From Liriodendron chinense (Eukaryota; Streptophyta; Magnoliopsida; Magnoliales; Magnoliaceae), in contig PVNU02003892.1 in assembly GCA_003013855.2 (NCBI GenBank), positions 1 through 64,000 of the forward strand: DNA of 64,000 bases, given 5' to 3'. This document shows, piece by piece, positions 45,591-56,444 of this stretch (the stretch's first letter is position 1; the number at the start of each line of letters is the position of its first letter). Position numbers and translations under genes: made by a program. The notes below the pieces were generated by a model. It worked only from the letters and a program-made list of their open reading frames with translations, did no database searches and had not been told where the DNA came from.

Positions 45591-47500
45591 GGGATGTCAC
45601 ATACACTTGTTAGACAGGAAATTATTGGCTGGGCATACTATAACCTGTGGTCCAATACAGAGACCTCCTCTTTTAAAACTGCCCGCGACTCTTCGACCAT
45701 ACATATTTGCAAGGCATTCTAGATCGTTGAAATAGGTTAGCCAACCTCTTATGCAGCATATCTCTAAAATCACAATGATCAAGTAATCCTAACCATCTAA
45801 TTAATGGGTTATCAAATGAATGGTCAAAAGTAAAGTAATGAGTGGTCCAAATTTTAAATTAGAAAAGATCAAATGGTTAAGATCTTGGAAAACTTACGGT
45901 TACAAAAAGAGAGGCCGGCGTGGGAAGCATAGCATCCTCCGGTCAACATCAACTTGTCAATATGGCTGATCTAAAGTGAGCTGAACCCAATGGACGGTGC
46001 GGATGGATGATTAGACTATCCACATATCTAAAAGCACCGGAGTGAACAATGACCATTGGTGGGCCGGATGGAACCGAACACTGGTATTGAACCTTTCAAA
46101 GCTTGGCATGGTCACCCTGTGCTGATACTAACCCGGTCCGTTATCCCCTTATAACATAAAAAAAAAATGGGCTGAATACAATGACCGAACCATCTCCTTC
46201 TGGATTTGGGCCTAATTTAATGGCCCATTTCATGTCTTTGATTCAATGAAATAAGCCCATAGAAACCCGGGCCCTAAATAAACACGAGGTCCTCAAAGTC
46301 CACTAGATTCTTATTTGTTGACTTTTTTTTAATTTTTTTTTTAATTTTATAAATGGGATGATATCGGATGCGATGGGATAACACTCGTTGTGGTCCGGCG
46401 AATGATTTTGGGACTTAGACCTAAGCCTGGATCTAGGGTTATAAATGGGTCAGGTTTGTGTCATGTCAGAATCAGCCCGGTAACTAGATGAGCTTGGAAT
46501 TGAAACATCTGCCGAACCACAGCCTATGAAACACATTTCAAGCCCAATCCATATACTAAACAGATCGTCAAATTCAACTTTGTGACACACCTTGAAACAG
46601 ATTATTAAGCCCAAACCTCACTCAACTCAATATGTTTACTGAGTGGGCATCATTTTCAGGCCCAATATCAGTTTCAGGCCATTTGCTAGGGAAAGGTTTC
46701 TGTTTCTAGTTATGAGCTTCTTATGAGTGGTTGGGTTGGGATAGGTTGGAGTCAGCCCGAGCCTGATTCAATTAAGTAGCGGGCTTCATTTCTGTCATGA
46801 ACCAAACCGACAGCCTAAAAATAGCCCAAGGCCATCTAATAAGAGAGTGGGACCCAGTTCGGCCCATAGTCATATGAGCAAGGTCCCAAACCAGAGCCTC
46901 CAAACAACTGCCTAAAGGGAGAAAGAGGAACTATAGAGTCATCCCACACGCAAGATCTTGTGGATTTGGGACCATGGATCAGTAATCCAAAACGCATGTA
47001 TGATGGGTCTCACTGAAGATGGAAATTGGGGAGAAAATCTTTCGGATTGGAAGATCCTAACACTTTGATTAATGTCTAAGGAGATAATACAGCTGTGGTC
47101 CATATTCACTGTATCGTTACTGATAAGCAGGGCAATGTTTTTTTTTTTTTATTGTTTTTTTCAACTTCGCGACTTGGATCAACTTGCCTGGTTTTGATTT
47201 CTGAGTCAAGTTGAGGCTCGGCCGAGTCACCCTTTATTCTCAATCCCAACTCGCTACAAGGTCTACCTTGATTAGACCTGTTGCCTCCTCAACCACCCTC
47301 AAGCCATTAGCTGACAAGCCGTTCCGTTCACCAGCTGACTCTGTGGCCTGGAAGATCATCCACTGCTGACTGCAGGTCGAAATCTTCTAACTATCCATGG
47401 TCTCTCATACAAAGCCTGTTGGACTACCCGAGGGATTTTGATCCATATGGCAGGGCTCACGAGATGAACAAACCCGACTGGAGCCTCACGTAATTTGATT
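45590..47500. repeat. Segmental duplication, copy C
   Basis: The partner of 39950-42300, with the same order of shared phrases: 'agatcgttgaaatagg' (45721), 'catatctctaaaatcacaat', 'gagtggtccaaattttaaat' (45840), 'cctaagcctggatctaggg' (46420), 'caccttgaaacagatta', 'atgagcttcttatgagtggt' (46714), 'ggattggaagatcctaacac' (47043) and 'atggcagggctca' (47448). It lacks the MITE and SINE present in copy B. Confidence 0.72.
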
Positions 47501-47509
47501 GAAGTAGCC

Positions 47510-47697
47510 ATCACATTTCTCATGCACCATTCACAGTATGTGTGCCTTTCATGCTCACAGTAAACCCCAAATTTGTTAATAGAAGGTCGAATGCGAGGAA
47601 TCGAAGAATTACAGATCAATGTAAAAAAAAAAGATTTCATGATATGAACCTGAGGCTTAACATTACTATCACAAGAGTTGCAAAACCTTATGGACAA
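47510..47697 (-). pseudogene. Cysteine-rich gene fragment, family not recognised
   Basis: The minus strand reads RFCNSCDSNVKPQ, then a possible intron-like or low-complexity stretch, then INKFGVYCEHERHTYCEWCM and RNVMATSIKLREA. The two CxxC-type pairs and a YC..H..HTYC..C pattern suggest a zinc-binding fold. It directly follows duplication copy C. It could be a captured exon pair inside a transposable element. No family can be named. Confidence 0.35.
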
Positions 47698-47789
47698 CCA
47701 AATATTATAACAGACACATTTAGTTTAGCCTAAACAGTAGATTTACAGTATCAAGGATACATGTTTTATCCCGACTATAGTTCAAAAAC

Positions 47790-48075
47790 TGGAAAACTCA
47801 ACTCAACTCAACTCGATGTTCAGCCATTTCAGGTTGACTCGATGACTCAGCCCAACTCAAATCAATATTTAATAACAAGAAATTAAAATATAAGAATAGA
47901 AATAAGTATCTAGCATAGTTTAAACACACATTCATGAGTTCACTCGATGAGCCATCATGTGTCAGGTCAGGCTCTGGACTGAGTTTCCCAGTCACTTGGC
48001 TCGAAATCTTGCTGAGTAGAGTTAACTCATCTTACTTTCGAGTTGACCCGGCAAGTTTTAGAACTATAATCCTAA
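47790..48075. repeat. Faint third copy of the 24.5/26.5 kb repeat
   Basis: 'actggaaaactcaactcaac', 'ggctcgaaatcttgctgagt' and 'gagttgacccggcaagttt' match 'cgagatgtcgcagagta' and 'gagttttgagtcgagtccg' type text in the other copies, at lower similarity. Confidence 0.45.
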
Positions 48076-48079
48076 CAGA

Positions 48080-49910
48080 TCCCAGCTTTATACACACTTT
48101 GGCACCATGTGACGATCTATGAACCTCCGTGTGAAAGTGGCAGCTTCCAAAGTTGCCGCAAGGCTGTCTTAGGTGACCGGCATGCCGTCCGGTTGAATTT
48201 CTAGAGGAAATGAGATATGCACATGAAGAAGAAGATTTTTGTGGCATGTCAAGTTAAAAGTCTTGTATTGGTTGGTTGAGCAAACCCTAATAATGCATTT
48301 CTTTAATATTGAGCATGGACTTAGTCAACCAATCAGATTACTTAATTTTCCACTAATCACTTATTTGGGGCCCATGAGATCTGAGTTAACCAATCAGGCT
48401 CTTTGATTGCACTAATTGCTTTGTTGGTATCAATCAGAGAAGGGCCTCGAAGTTTCCACACCATTTTCTCTAGGTAGGTAAATTGGGATTAAATGATTGA
48501 TCTCCCTAATAATATTGCAGCATTAATTGACCAACATCCAATGAAGCTCGTAAGCTCAGGCAAACCGTCATTAAGGAGTTCTTTGGACCTAAGTGAAGTT
48601 GTACCCGCAAAACATATAAATATATAACTTGTTTAGGATTTGTCAAACTCATTTATCCATAAAACTAAAGAAAATATAGACAATATATTCTAAGACTTAA
48701 CTTTCAGTAAAAAAAAAAAAAAATGACATTGTGGAAAAAAGGTAGAATAAAATAAAACAAAAGATGAGAAGAGCTTGTCCACGGTGTCACAATGCTCCGT
48801 GCACCAGCATCACATGTGCCAAATGTTCTGCCCTCGATAAATAAATACCATTCGGGATCTTTTCTGCAACTCATACAATAAACAAGTATTGTGATCAACC
48901 CGGGACTGACTGATAGGCCATCCAGTAGTGGATGAACCAATGGTAGAAAATTGCAATAATCAGGTGCTTTTAACCACTTATGGACAGTTTTCCAGGCCAT
49001 TGATCTAAATATTTTTTAACTATGTCCACGAACTGTTGATCGATCTTCAAATTGGCCCTCTTTGTGGGCTATGTGATATCAAAGACAAGGCCAATTGATG
49101 GGACATGACCCTAAGCTCAAATAGATTGAACGTTCTCATAGATTATTCTTCAATTTAAGCTTCCTTTGACATGCACCAATGGGCCAATCAAAACATCAGT
49201 TCAGTGTAAAATGGGCAGTTTAGATCAAGTCAAAGTACACAACGTGTACCATTTATGAGTGCTTGGGGACCAACCATCACACCTAGCTAGCAAGAGCATC
49301 AAAGATTTTTTTTCCCCTTGATGGTGCATCCAAACGCACCCCAATCTTTGTATTGGAACGCCAATAATGGGGATGTGTTTTCGTAATACAGGATGAATTA
49401 AAAGATGGCTTGAAATAAATCACCACTCACATAGAATAATAGAGTTATCATGCAACGAGGGACGAAACTGATTGTACCGTACGTTCAGCTTTCTGTCCGT
49501 GAAAGTGGGACGCGCATTCAATGATCCGAACCATTGTTCTGAGAGGGACCTCACTCAGGATCACCTATGCACCAAATACTGTTGGGCCATCTGTTGGGTA
49601 GGTTACAAGTTTTTATATCTGGGAGATTTTTGGTGCAAGCTTCATCCACGGTGAGATTCAATGTATCAACGGTTTGGATCACTGAACTATCCACTCAGTT
49701 CTATAAACTCAAAGCCCCCAAACAGTATTACACAAACATTAAGCTCAAACAAAATATACTTACTCAATATACTAATCCTCCCTTGTCGGTCCATACGAGA
49801 CATTGGAGCCTTTTGATGCAAGCAAAGTCATATCGGTCCAGAGGACTTATTAGCGGGGTAAATGATAGGCGGGTCCGGAGATTTTAGAGCCGTGGGCCTG
49901 CCTGAAATCT
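48080..49910. other. Intergenic, no gene seen
   Basis: AT-rich with ordinary short open frames. 48710-48724 is an A-run. No family signature or repeat ends were recognised. Confidence 0.5.
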
Positions 49911-49911
49911 T

Positions 49912-49912
49912 G

Positions 49913-49954
<42 letters not shown>
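49912..49954. repeat. (AT)n microsatellite
   Basis: About 20 AT units, 'aatatatat...atatatt'. Confidence 0.95.
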
Positions 49955-49958
<4 letters not shown>

Positions 49959-50409
49959 GACGAATGCACATCACATATGGGCTTCCCAAAAGTTTGTAAG
50001 GTTGATCAGCTTCAATTTCTCCGGTAATAAAATTTATTTCTTAAAATAAATAAATAAAAATCATGTTCCAACAAACCAATGCTGATCATAAACTTTCTTG
50101 AATAGGCTCTCTTCGTTACACTCTATTCAACTAGCTATTTTGTTTCTGCACCAACTGCCTTTGAAATGGGTAATAAAAGAGGACAGGCTAAGTGGCATAT
50201 GTAGAGATCGAGTATCATCCTATACAATAGCTCTTATTATAAGTGCCCATCCAAACATGTAGCATATGTTGGGTGCTTGAACATAAATAGGCATGGGCGT
50301 AATTAGTGCACATGACTCATATGCAGAGAGTATAATATTCTCTCATGAATCAAATTATAAAGAAGCTTTTTTCTTTATTTTATATTTTTAACTATAAATA
50401 CAAGCGGAT

Positions 50410-50535
50410 GTACAACCCCACACTCACTCTCTGGTTGAGTTTTCCCCACTTAAGGGTTTTGAACCCAAGACCTCTTGTTGAAACTCTAAAGAGTCTACCA
50501 TGGAGGCAAGGACTCAGAACCTTATACTTCATGGA
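50410..50535 (-). mobile_element. tRNA-derived SINE remnant
   Basis: The minus strand has 'ccttgcctccatggtagact' (A-box region) and 'ggtcttgggttcaaaac' (B box), then 'gtggggaaaactcaacc' and 'gagagtgagtgtgggg'. No clear A tail or target duplication. Confidence 0.55.
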
Positions 50536-50539
50536 TCCT

Positions 50540-51555
50540 TCTATCTTGTCATCTTCGAATATGTATCTTGATTGTGGTGGTCCAATGATAAAAAGTACAA
50601 GGAGAAATGTCCTGATCCATCTTAACGGACAGCAAAGTTACCGTCCATGGAGTTGCATATGATCAACGTATTGCATGCATGCAACATCCAAATTGCTGGG
50701 AAGATGGGACACACGATGAAGAACATTGACTGTGAAAATCATGCATAGCCATTCATAAAGTGGACAACAGTAGAGAACTGTAAGAAAAAATAGATTGCCA
50801 ATAGATCGAATCAATGCAAATGCTGGCCCACCTGATGAATGGACTTGCCAAGTTTTTAGACTCAGTCATGTCCAAGGTGACCCCGACCTTTTCAGAAGTG
50901 AGGATGCTATAGTCTCTTAACACGTTGGCTTCAGGAAAATCACCATAACTTTGCTGGTAATCGAGATGGATGTGAGCATTTCTAATTCCTCACCCTTTCT
51001 ACGACTGGTTCACATGTAGATGGGAGAACGCATACATGCATGTGGAGGTTTACCCAGCCCACATGTCGTGTCCCATGCATGTATATGTAGCCATTCCAAT
51101 CATTTATGTGGAGCTTTTTCCAGCCCGCAAGCTGCGCAAAGCCTTGCACATGTGCATGATAGTTAGATGGGAGCTTTCCATCGATCACGTCAGCCACACT
51201 TTCTAGATCTTAGGGCCTACAAATCAGGCTGTTTCAGTCCTTAGGTGCACAAAATAGATGGATGGCCAGAAAAAAAAATTGTTTAGCCATCTGTTTGTTT
51301 GGTATTATACTGTGACCCATGGGATGGACAGCTCGGATTTAAGCATGCTTGAATTTATATAACCAGTGGTCTAGGAATGTGTTTTCTTAGCAAATCTCTG
51401 TAGCTTTGTCACTTTTTTTTTATGTTTTTTTTTTTTTAATATATATATATATGAGTGGGCCAGTTAAACTAATTCAATAAAAGGGTGGGTGACACATCTG
51501 CTCAATGCCAATATCATCCTTGTAATCTTCTTTTTAATGATGTATTCTTTAGCTC
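50540..51555. other. Intergenic, no gene seen
   Basis: Contains T-runs near 51413-51438 and a short TA run at 51439-51451. No coding block was recognised. Confidence 0.5.
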
Positions 51556-51574
51556 TTCTTTTACTCATGGATCT

Positions 51575-51660
51575 AGTTCGAATCTCTTGTGGGTTTTTTT
51601 TTTTTTTTCCTTACACACATACTCTACTACTGAGGCATGAGTAAGGACCCAATCTCTAAT
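51575..51660 (-). mobile_element. Possible tRNA-derived SINE remnant
   Basis: The minus strand reads 'actcatgcctcagtagtaga' then, after an A-run, 'agagattcgaacta', resembling A and B boxes of a tRNA promoter with an unusual A-run between them. The restored left tract holds a similar block near 440-560. Confidence 0.35.
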
Positions 51661-51914
51661 GGCTGTGTTTGTGCATTTTTTTTTCTATTACTTATTTGCA
51701 TAGGATTTTCGGTGGAGTGGTTAACTGCAGGTTGTACACCAAAGGTGTGAATGGATTTGCTTAAATGAGTAACCAGTTTTGAGCAATTATGCTAGATGCT
51801 ATAAACCTAAAAATAGTAGTGGGAGTCGCTGGAAAGGGAGGCGCAACAAAGAAACATCAGACGTACGTGGTTTGGCTGGTGACTCTAACACCAGCCAGCT
51901 AAATGTTGTCAAAG

Positions 51915-52165
51915 CTCTGTGGGCCCACCATCATGCATGTGTTTTATCAACATTGTCCATCTGTTTTTCTAGCTCAATTTAGGGTATGAGCAAAAACGAA
52001 TGAGGCAAATTTAAAGTTCAAGTGGACCACACTAGAGAAAATGACACCCACCATTGAAACCTTCCTATGGTCCACCATGAAGTTTATTTGTGATCCAACC
52101 AGTTTATAAGGTCGTTGAGACTGAATGAAATGAAAACATAAATATTAGCTTGATCCAAAATGTCC
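51915..52165. mobile_element. Left half of a foldback MITE
   Basis: From 'ctgtgggcccaccatcatgc' through 'aagtggaccacactagag' and 'tttgtgatccaaccagttta' to 'attagcttgatccaaaatg'. The right arm is missing. Confidence 0.7.
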
Positions 52166-52189
52166 CTAAGATTGGTAAGCGTAGAGTTG

Positions 52190-53260
52190 TATATGTATTA
52201 GCTTTTTCCATGAGAGAGTATTCTAAAGTATCATGGGCTTACTCTTATATGTAGTAGTCTTTTCTTCGTACCGAGGAAGTTCGATTCTTGGATAATCGGA
52301 CTTGATTCCTTATGGCAAGAGGAAGAGGGAACAGAGCTGAATAGACGGCTTCAATTGAAGATGTCTACCCTCGCAAAAATATTGAAGAATTGAGACATTC
52401 CAATGGAAATCTACAACGCATGATGGAGGAAATTTTGCGAAGACTCCCCCCACACGAGCTTCCACTTGTATTTTGATTTATGATGAGAATGTTCATGAAG
52501 TGTTTGATGAAATGATTGAACCAAATAAATGTAGCAAAGACCATATGAAATTTGATAATAATGTGCCGATTTGCTTATGAAATATTTGATGAAATGATTG
52601 GACCAAATGATGCTTATGAAATGTTTGATGAAACGACCGGGCTAAATGAAGGTAAAGTGAATGAAAACCATATGAGATTTAATGATGATGAGCCAACTTA
52701 TGACAAAGATGCTTATGAAATATTGCTAGATAAAATGACTAAACTAAATGATGAACCAACATGTTTTGTGTGAAGAAAAGCTATATGTCAATGTTAAAAA
52801 ATACTTATTCGTGGTTGGCAATATAATCTTATCGAGATGTATTGTCTCATTTCAAGGCATCAAAGTAAATAAAGAAAAACGCAAAAAAAGTGTTAAGTGG
52901 CGAACTCCAAAATTGGTTATCAAAGTAGGGTGTTTCCATAGCCTAACAACATTATACCGACGATTTGTGAGTACATGGCAAGATACTTATATTAAATATC
53001 TCGTCTGATGGAAGAACAAGCCTTGATACTGAGATACTTAGAGTAATGATGAGGAATTACGCATTCTCAACAAAAGAATGTGGGAAAGATTTACCAAGCC
53101 AAACTCGAGGACGAGTTCTTTTATAGAGGAGATTGATGAAGCCCATGGTAAACCAAAAAGTACCATATCATACTTAAAATTTTCTCTTATATATGTAGTC
53201 TTTTCATAAGAGATGGTATTCTAGAGTTATTTTCTACAAGCTTTGTATTTGTGAGTGAAG
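52190..53260 (+). pseudogene. Ty3/gypsy retrotransposon remnant
   Basis: 'agctttttccatgagagagt' (near 52200) and 'agtcttttcataagagatgg' (near 53200) look like remains of the two LTRs. Between them a gag-like piece reads NIEELRHSNGNLQRMMEEIL, then an odd repeated segment (EIFDEMIGPNDAYEMFDETT). From about 52772 the reverse transcriptase C-terminus reads EEKLYVNVKKYLFV, SFQGIKVNKEK, FHSLTTLYRRFV; intact gypsy elements have K-C-F, GY-VS--GI--D-.K and FHGLA-FYRRF in this order. Most of pol is missing. A 'cgaggacgagttcttttat' phrase near 53107 matches the usual 3' internal end. Confidence 0.75.
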
Positions 53261-53261
53261 T

Positions 53262-53405
53262 GATTTCTCTCTTGTTGGGTGAGTCCCCAAGCTATCCCTT
53301 GTTGGGTGAGTGATTTCTCAACCCGGCCCCTGGGTAAGTGAGTCTCCAAAATCCCTTATTGGGTGAGTGATTCCCCAACCCCTTGGGTGAGTGAGTCCCC
53401 AAGCC
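53262..53405. repeat. Minisatellite 'ttgggtgagtgattccccaa'
   Basis: Five to six units of 20-35 bases alternate 'ttgggtgagtccccaagc' and 'ttgggtgagtgatttctcaa'. It lies at the right end of the gypsy remnant, within or next to its LTR. Confidence 0.75.
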
Positions 53406-53613
53406 ATCTCTTTTTCATATTCTCATTTGGCCTATGTACTCTTGATTTGAATTATAGCAACAAAATCTTCTTTTTCCTTCTCTTTATTATATTTCGTTGA
53501 GTTCTATATTAAGTGGTAGCAAAGCTACATCACCAACCCTACCCGTCCCTTTCTTTCTCCTCATGTACCAAGCCCATCGCGCCTAGCTCTCTTTCCCCCC
53601 TCTCTCATTTCAA

Positions 53614-53620
<7 letters not shown>

Positions 53621-53644
<24 letters not shown>

Positions 53645-53700
53645 CATGCCCGACCCTGCTACATGTCCCGCATTGACCCGAGCGACCCTATCCGACTCAG

Positions 53701-53756
<56 letters not shown>
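53621..53756. repeat. Two (TC)n microsatellites
   Basis: TC runs at 53621-53643 and 53708-53756 are separated by about 65 bases of GC-richer sequence. Confidence 0.95.
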
Positions 53757-53757
<1 letters not shown>

Positions 53758-54160
53758 GCCCACTGCTGCATGGCCCACACCTAAGCAACCCTGCCCGACT
53801 CAGCCGTACGAGCACAAACCTCACTCACCAGGCCACCTGGGAACGTTCTTCTCATTTCTCAGTAGGGTTTTCCTTCTTTTTTTTTAATAAATTATGTTAA
53901 AAAAAAAAAAAAACTCCAAAATGGGGTTGTGTTTGATAAGTTTTTTTGGGACTGGATTGGGTTGGGTTAGGGGCCTGTGCCTGCTGGCTAGGTTGGGTCA
54001 GGTGAGAGGCTGGTTGGGTCAAAGCTCGGCTTGATAGAACTTGATTGACTCGGCTCGATAGAGCTCAATTGACTTGGATCAAACAGCAAGCCAAGCTCAA
54101 GCTTAGGTGGTTATTGCTCAAGCAGGTTAGAGCCCGGGCTCGTGTAAGCATTCAATCCTT
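53757..54160. other. Intergenic, no gene seen
   Basis: Holds a T-run and an A-run near 53876-53913, and 'gggttgggt' and 'ggctcgatagagct' type text that resembles the interior of the hAT-type element at 27263-27877. No coding block. Confidence 0.45.
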
Positions 54161-54310
54161 CCTTACTATTTCTTATGTTGTAGCTTACTTGTGCTTTGTA
54201 TTTGTCTTATTTACGACTCATGGCCTAAAATGAGTTGAGAAAAGAAATGAATGGACAACATTAATAAAACACATACATCATCACATACATCATTGCAAGA
54301 CCACAGAGAT
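54160..54310. mobile_element. Foldback MITE right-half fragment
   Basis: 'cttatgttgtagcttacttg', 'ctcatggcctaaaatgag' and 'aatggacaacattaataaaa', then 'cacatacatcatcacataca'. Divergent, with a small duplication at its end. Confidence 0.5.
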
Positions 54311-54332
54311 TCGGCAAAAGCTACCTGGCTGA

Positions 54333-54504
54333 TTTTTTTTTTTTTGGTTTGTCATGCAAGCACCCACCGTAACGTACAACACACTCACATGGTTAGTCAC
54401 ACGATGCACCCACCCACCATTGAAGTTATTGTGTCTCCTTAGCATTCAAACTTGAGACCTATTGTTGAAATGCCAAGGATTCTTCCGGCTGGACTAGCCG
54501 GCGA
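54333..54504 (-). mobile_element. tRNA-derived SINE
   Basis: The minus strand begins 'ctcgccggctagtccagccg', has the B box 'ggtctcaagtttgaatgcta', then 'gggtgggtgcatcgtgtgac' and 'catgac', and ends in an A tail (T-run at 54333-54345). It is closely related to the + strand copy at 60417-60584. Confidence 0.7.
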
Positions 54505-55390
54505 GACACCAACCAAACCCCCTTCAGAAACATCTATATGGAATGTGGGGTCATATTGTGTGCATATCATACAAAATGGCTGTTATGCACAACCCACAAG
54601 GCAGAGGAACACACCTAACTTCAAGCCATTTCAAAACTTGAGCCACAACAAGTAAACATACCGAGTTGTGATTGTACATGCTCCCTATGGTGCGTTCCAC
54701 CTACAATTTAAATCGGGATAATTCTTGATATATATAACTGGTGAAAATTAGAATTCACACCGGATGCACGGATTGGATTCTACAAACACATCGAAAAGAT
54801 AGACCCCACATAGCTCGAACGTACCGTAGTCACCATGCATTTGAACGCATGTGATCATTCCTCATAAAGAAATACACAACGTAGATGGTGTATATGCGGG
54901 AAAATCAACCGACCGACGCATAAGCACGTGAATAATGACGAAGATGGATTGCACCCCACAACCCAAAAACCCCTAATAAAATGACATTAACAGATAGAGG
55001 TTGTTTACGTGGCCTAACGAGAGATCGCCACCACACCATTATTCTAATGCCTATGTGTTGTTTGACCATTTGCTGCAATGAGAGTCTTACCAAAAGCAAC
55101 GAAAAATAATAATCTGATTCGAACGACCGAATCCAAGCTACTGTCTGGCCTAAGATTTCGCATCTTGAGCGATTTGTCTGGTGGGGAAAAGTGTTGTCTT
55201 TGCCTCCGTCGCGACTTAGGATTCCAACTCCTGTCACCCCAGTTGGGCCCAAATGGTTAGGTAGTCCAATCATCCGAACCGACTGTTTTGTGGGTTGTAT
55301 ACTTATACGGCCTTGATAAGAAACATAGGCGAACTTGGATATCGAAAGAGAGTACTATCGGCACGTGCTAGCTCCTGAGTAGTTTTTTAA
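54505..55390. other. Intergenic, no gene seen
   Basis: A minus-strand open frame of about 120 codons spans 55273-54905 but shows no family signature and no codon pattern that stands out. I did not annotate it as a gene. Confidence 0.45.
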
Positions 55391-55394
55391 CGGT

Positions 55395-55515
55395 AGTGGT
55401 CCACTTGAGATTTGTACATATTTCAATTTTGGGTTTCAATTATAAAATGAGATGAAAAAATGTATGGACGGTGTGGATAAAACATATACATGACGGTGGG
55501 CCCCACGGATTATCC
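55395..55515. mobile_element. Foldback MITE right-arm fragment
   Basis: 'gtggtccacttgagatttgt', 'tggacggtgtggataaaaca' and 'tgacggtgggccccac'. Only this arm is present. Confidence 0.65.
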
Positions 55516-55872
55516 ATACCTTGCTCTATCGCGGTGAGTTCCTCACTGCACAATCCGCGTCCTTCCTGGGAATGCCATGGCGACTTGAGCGAGTAGGATT
55601 TGAATCGTACTCCCGGCTACAGGTGGCCAGCATGGCATTCGGGTACAAGATCTGAACCGTTCATCATATTATCCACCCCGTATGTTCTCTCATTTTATAA
55701 AACTAGAGTGGCCCCAGTATTTAGTGGACCAGCTATTTTGATTGATTGGGGACTGTACGTCAAACTGTTTTAACTGTCCAATATTTTGCTACGCGTGATT
55801 CCAACTAATGAGTTGGGTTGTCAGAGCACGTATAGGATCCTACCCGGTACATCAGTAACACGAGATTTCAGA

Positions 55873-56046
55873 CACGTGAGAAACACCCGCACGTGCCTGC
55901 GAGTAGCATGAGCAAGTATGTGTTTTATGCAAGGAAATATCTGGCTTTTGGAGGATGAGAGATGGTAAAGGCGAAAAAAAGAACAGGAGGTAGGGTCGGT
56001 TTGGACAGAAATAAAATATCACAACCAGCCGAATAGACGCCACGTG
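55873..56046. promoter_or_regulatory. Three CACGTG (G-box/ABRE) cores upstream of HSFC1
   Basis: CACGTG at 55873-55878, 55890-55895 and 56041-56046. The last sits in 'gccacgtgtcc', a strong ABRE-type context, 38 bases before the TATA box. This suggests abscisic-acid or stress control by bZIP factors. I did not find a clear heat shock element. Confidence 0.5.
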
Positions 56047-56083
56047 TCCTTCCCTTTCATTGCCCATGTCTCTCAGACATACA

Positions 56084-56089
56084 TATATA
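56084..56089 (+). promoter_or_regulatory. Candidate TATA box of HSFC1
   Basis: 'acatatatac' lies about 360 bases upstream of the ATG. A start near 56115 would give a leader of about 330 bases, including the GA repeat. Confidence 0.45.
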
Positions 56090-56164
56090 CAGCAATGCAT
56101 CCTATCCTTACATGTAAGAGAAGGCTAGTCAGATGCCACTGCCAATACATGAATTTTAGGAGAA

Positions 56165-56189
56165 TCTTTCTTGGGCTTTGCCTTAGAAA

Positions 56190-56227
<38 letters not shown>

Positions 56228-56440
56228 GGAGTATCTTTTACTGGGTTTTGCTTGTATGAATGGAAGCTTGAAGAGAGAGAGAGAGTGAGAGTGAAAACCC
56301 TATTTGGGTTTTGCTCGAATTGAAATTTCTGATGCTTTGGGAAGCTCTCTAATGTGTTCTGCTCATGTAATTTGAGAGAATTCTATTGGGTTTTGCTTTA
56401 TATACTAGAGTTTCCAGAGAGAGAGAGAGAAGGGGGGTAC
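56165..56440 (+). repeat. HSFC1 leader with (GA)n and a repeated 'tgggttttgc' phrase
   Basis: A (GA)n run at 56191-56223 and shorter GA runs near 56274 and 56417. Between them 'tgggctttgc' or 'tgggttttgc' occurs four times (about 56173, 56240, 56308, 56388), spaced 67-80 bases, so the leader looks like a degenerate tandem repeat. GA repeats in plant leaders can bind BPC proteins; a role here is inference. Confidence 0.6.
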
Positions 56441-56444
56441 TCCT

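Noticed and set aside
54905..55273. A 122-codon minus-strand open frame
   Set aside because: No family signature, no splice or promoter context, and a composition like surrounding intergenic DNA.
55590..55660. A tRNA-like stretch containing 'ggatttgaatcgtac'
   Set aside because: I could not fold acceptor, D and anticodon arms around it; a B-box-like word alone is not enough.
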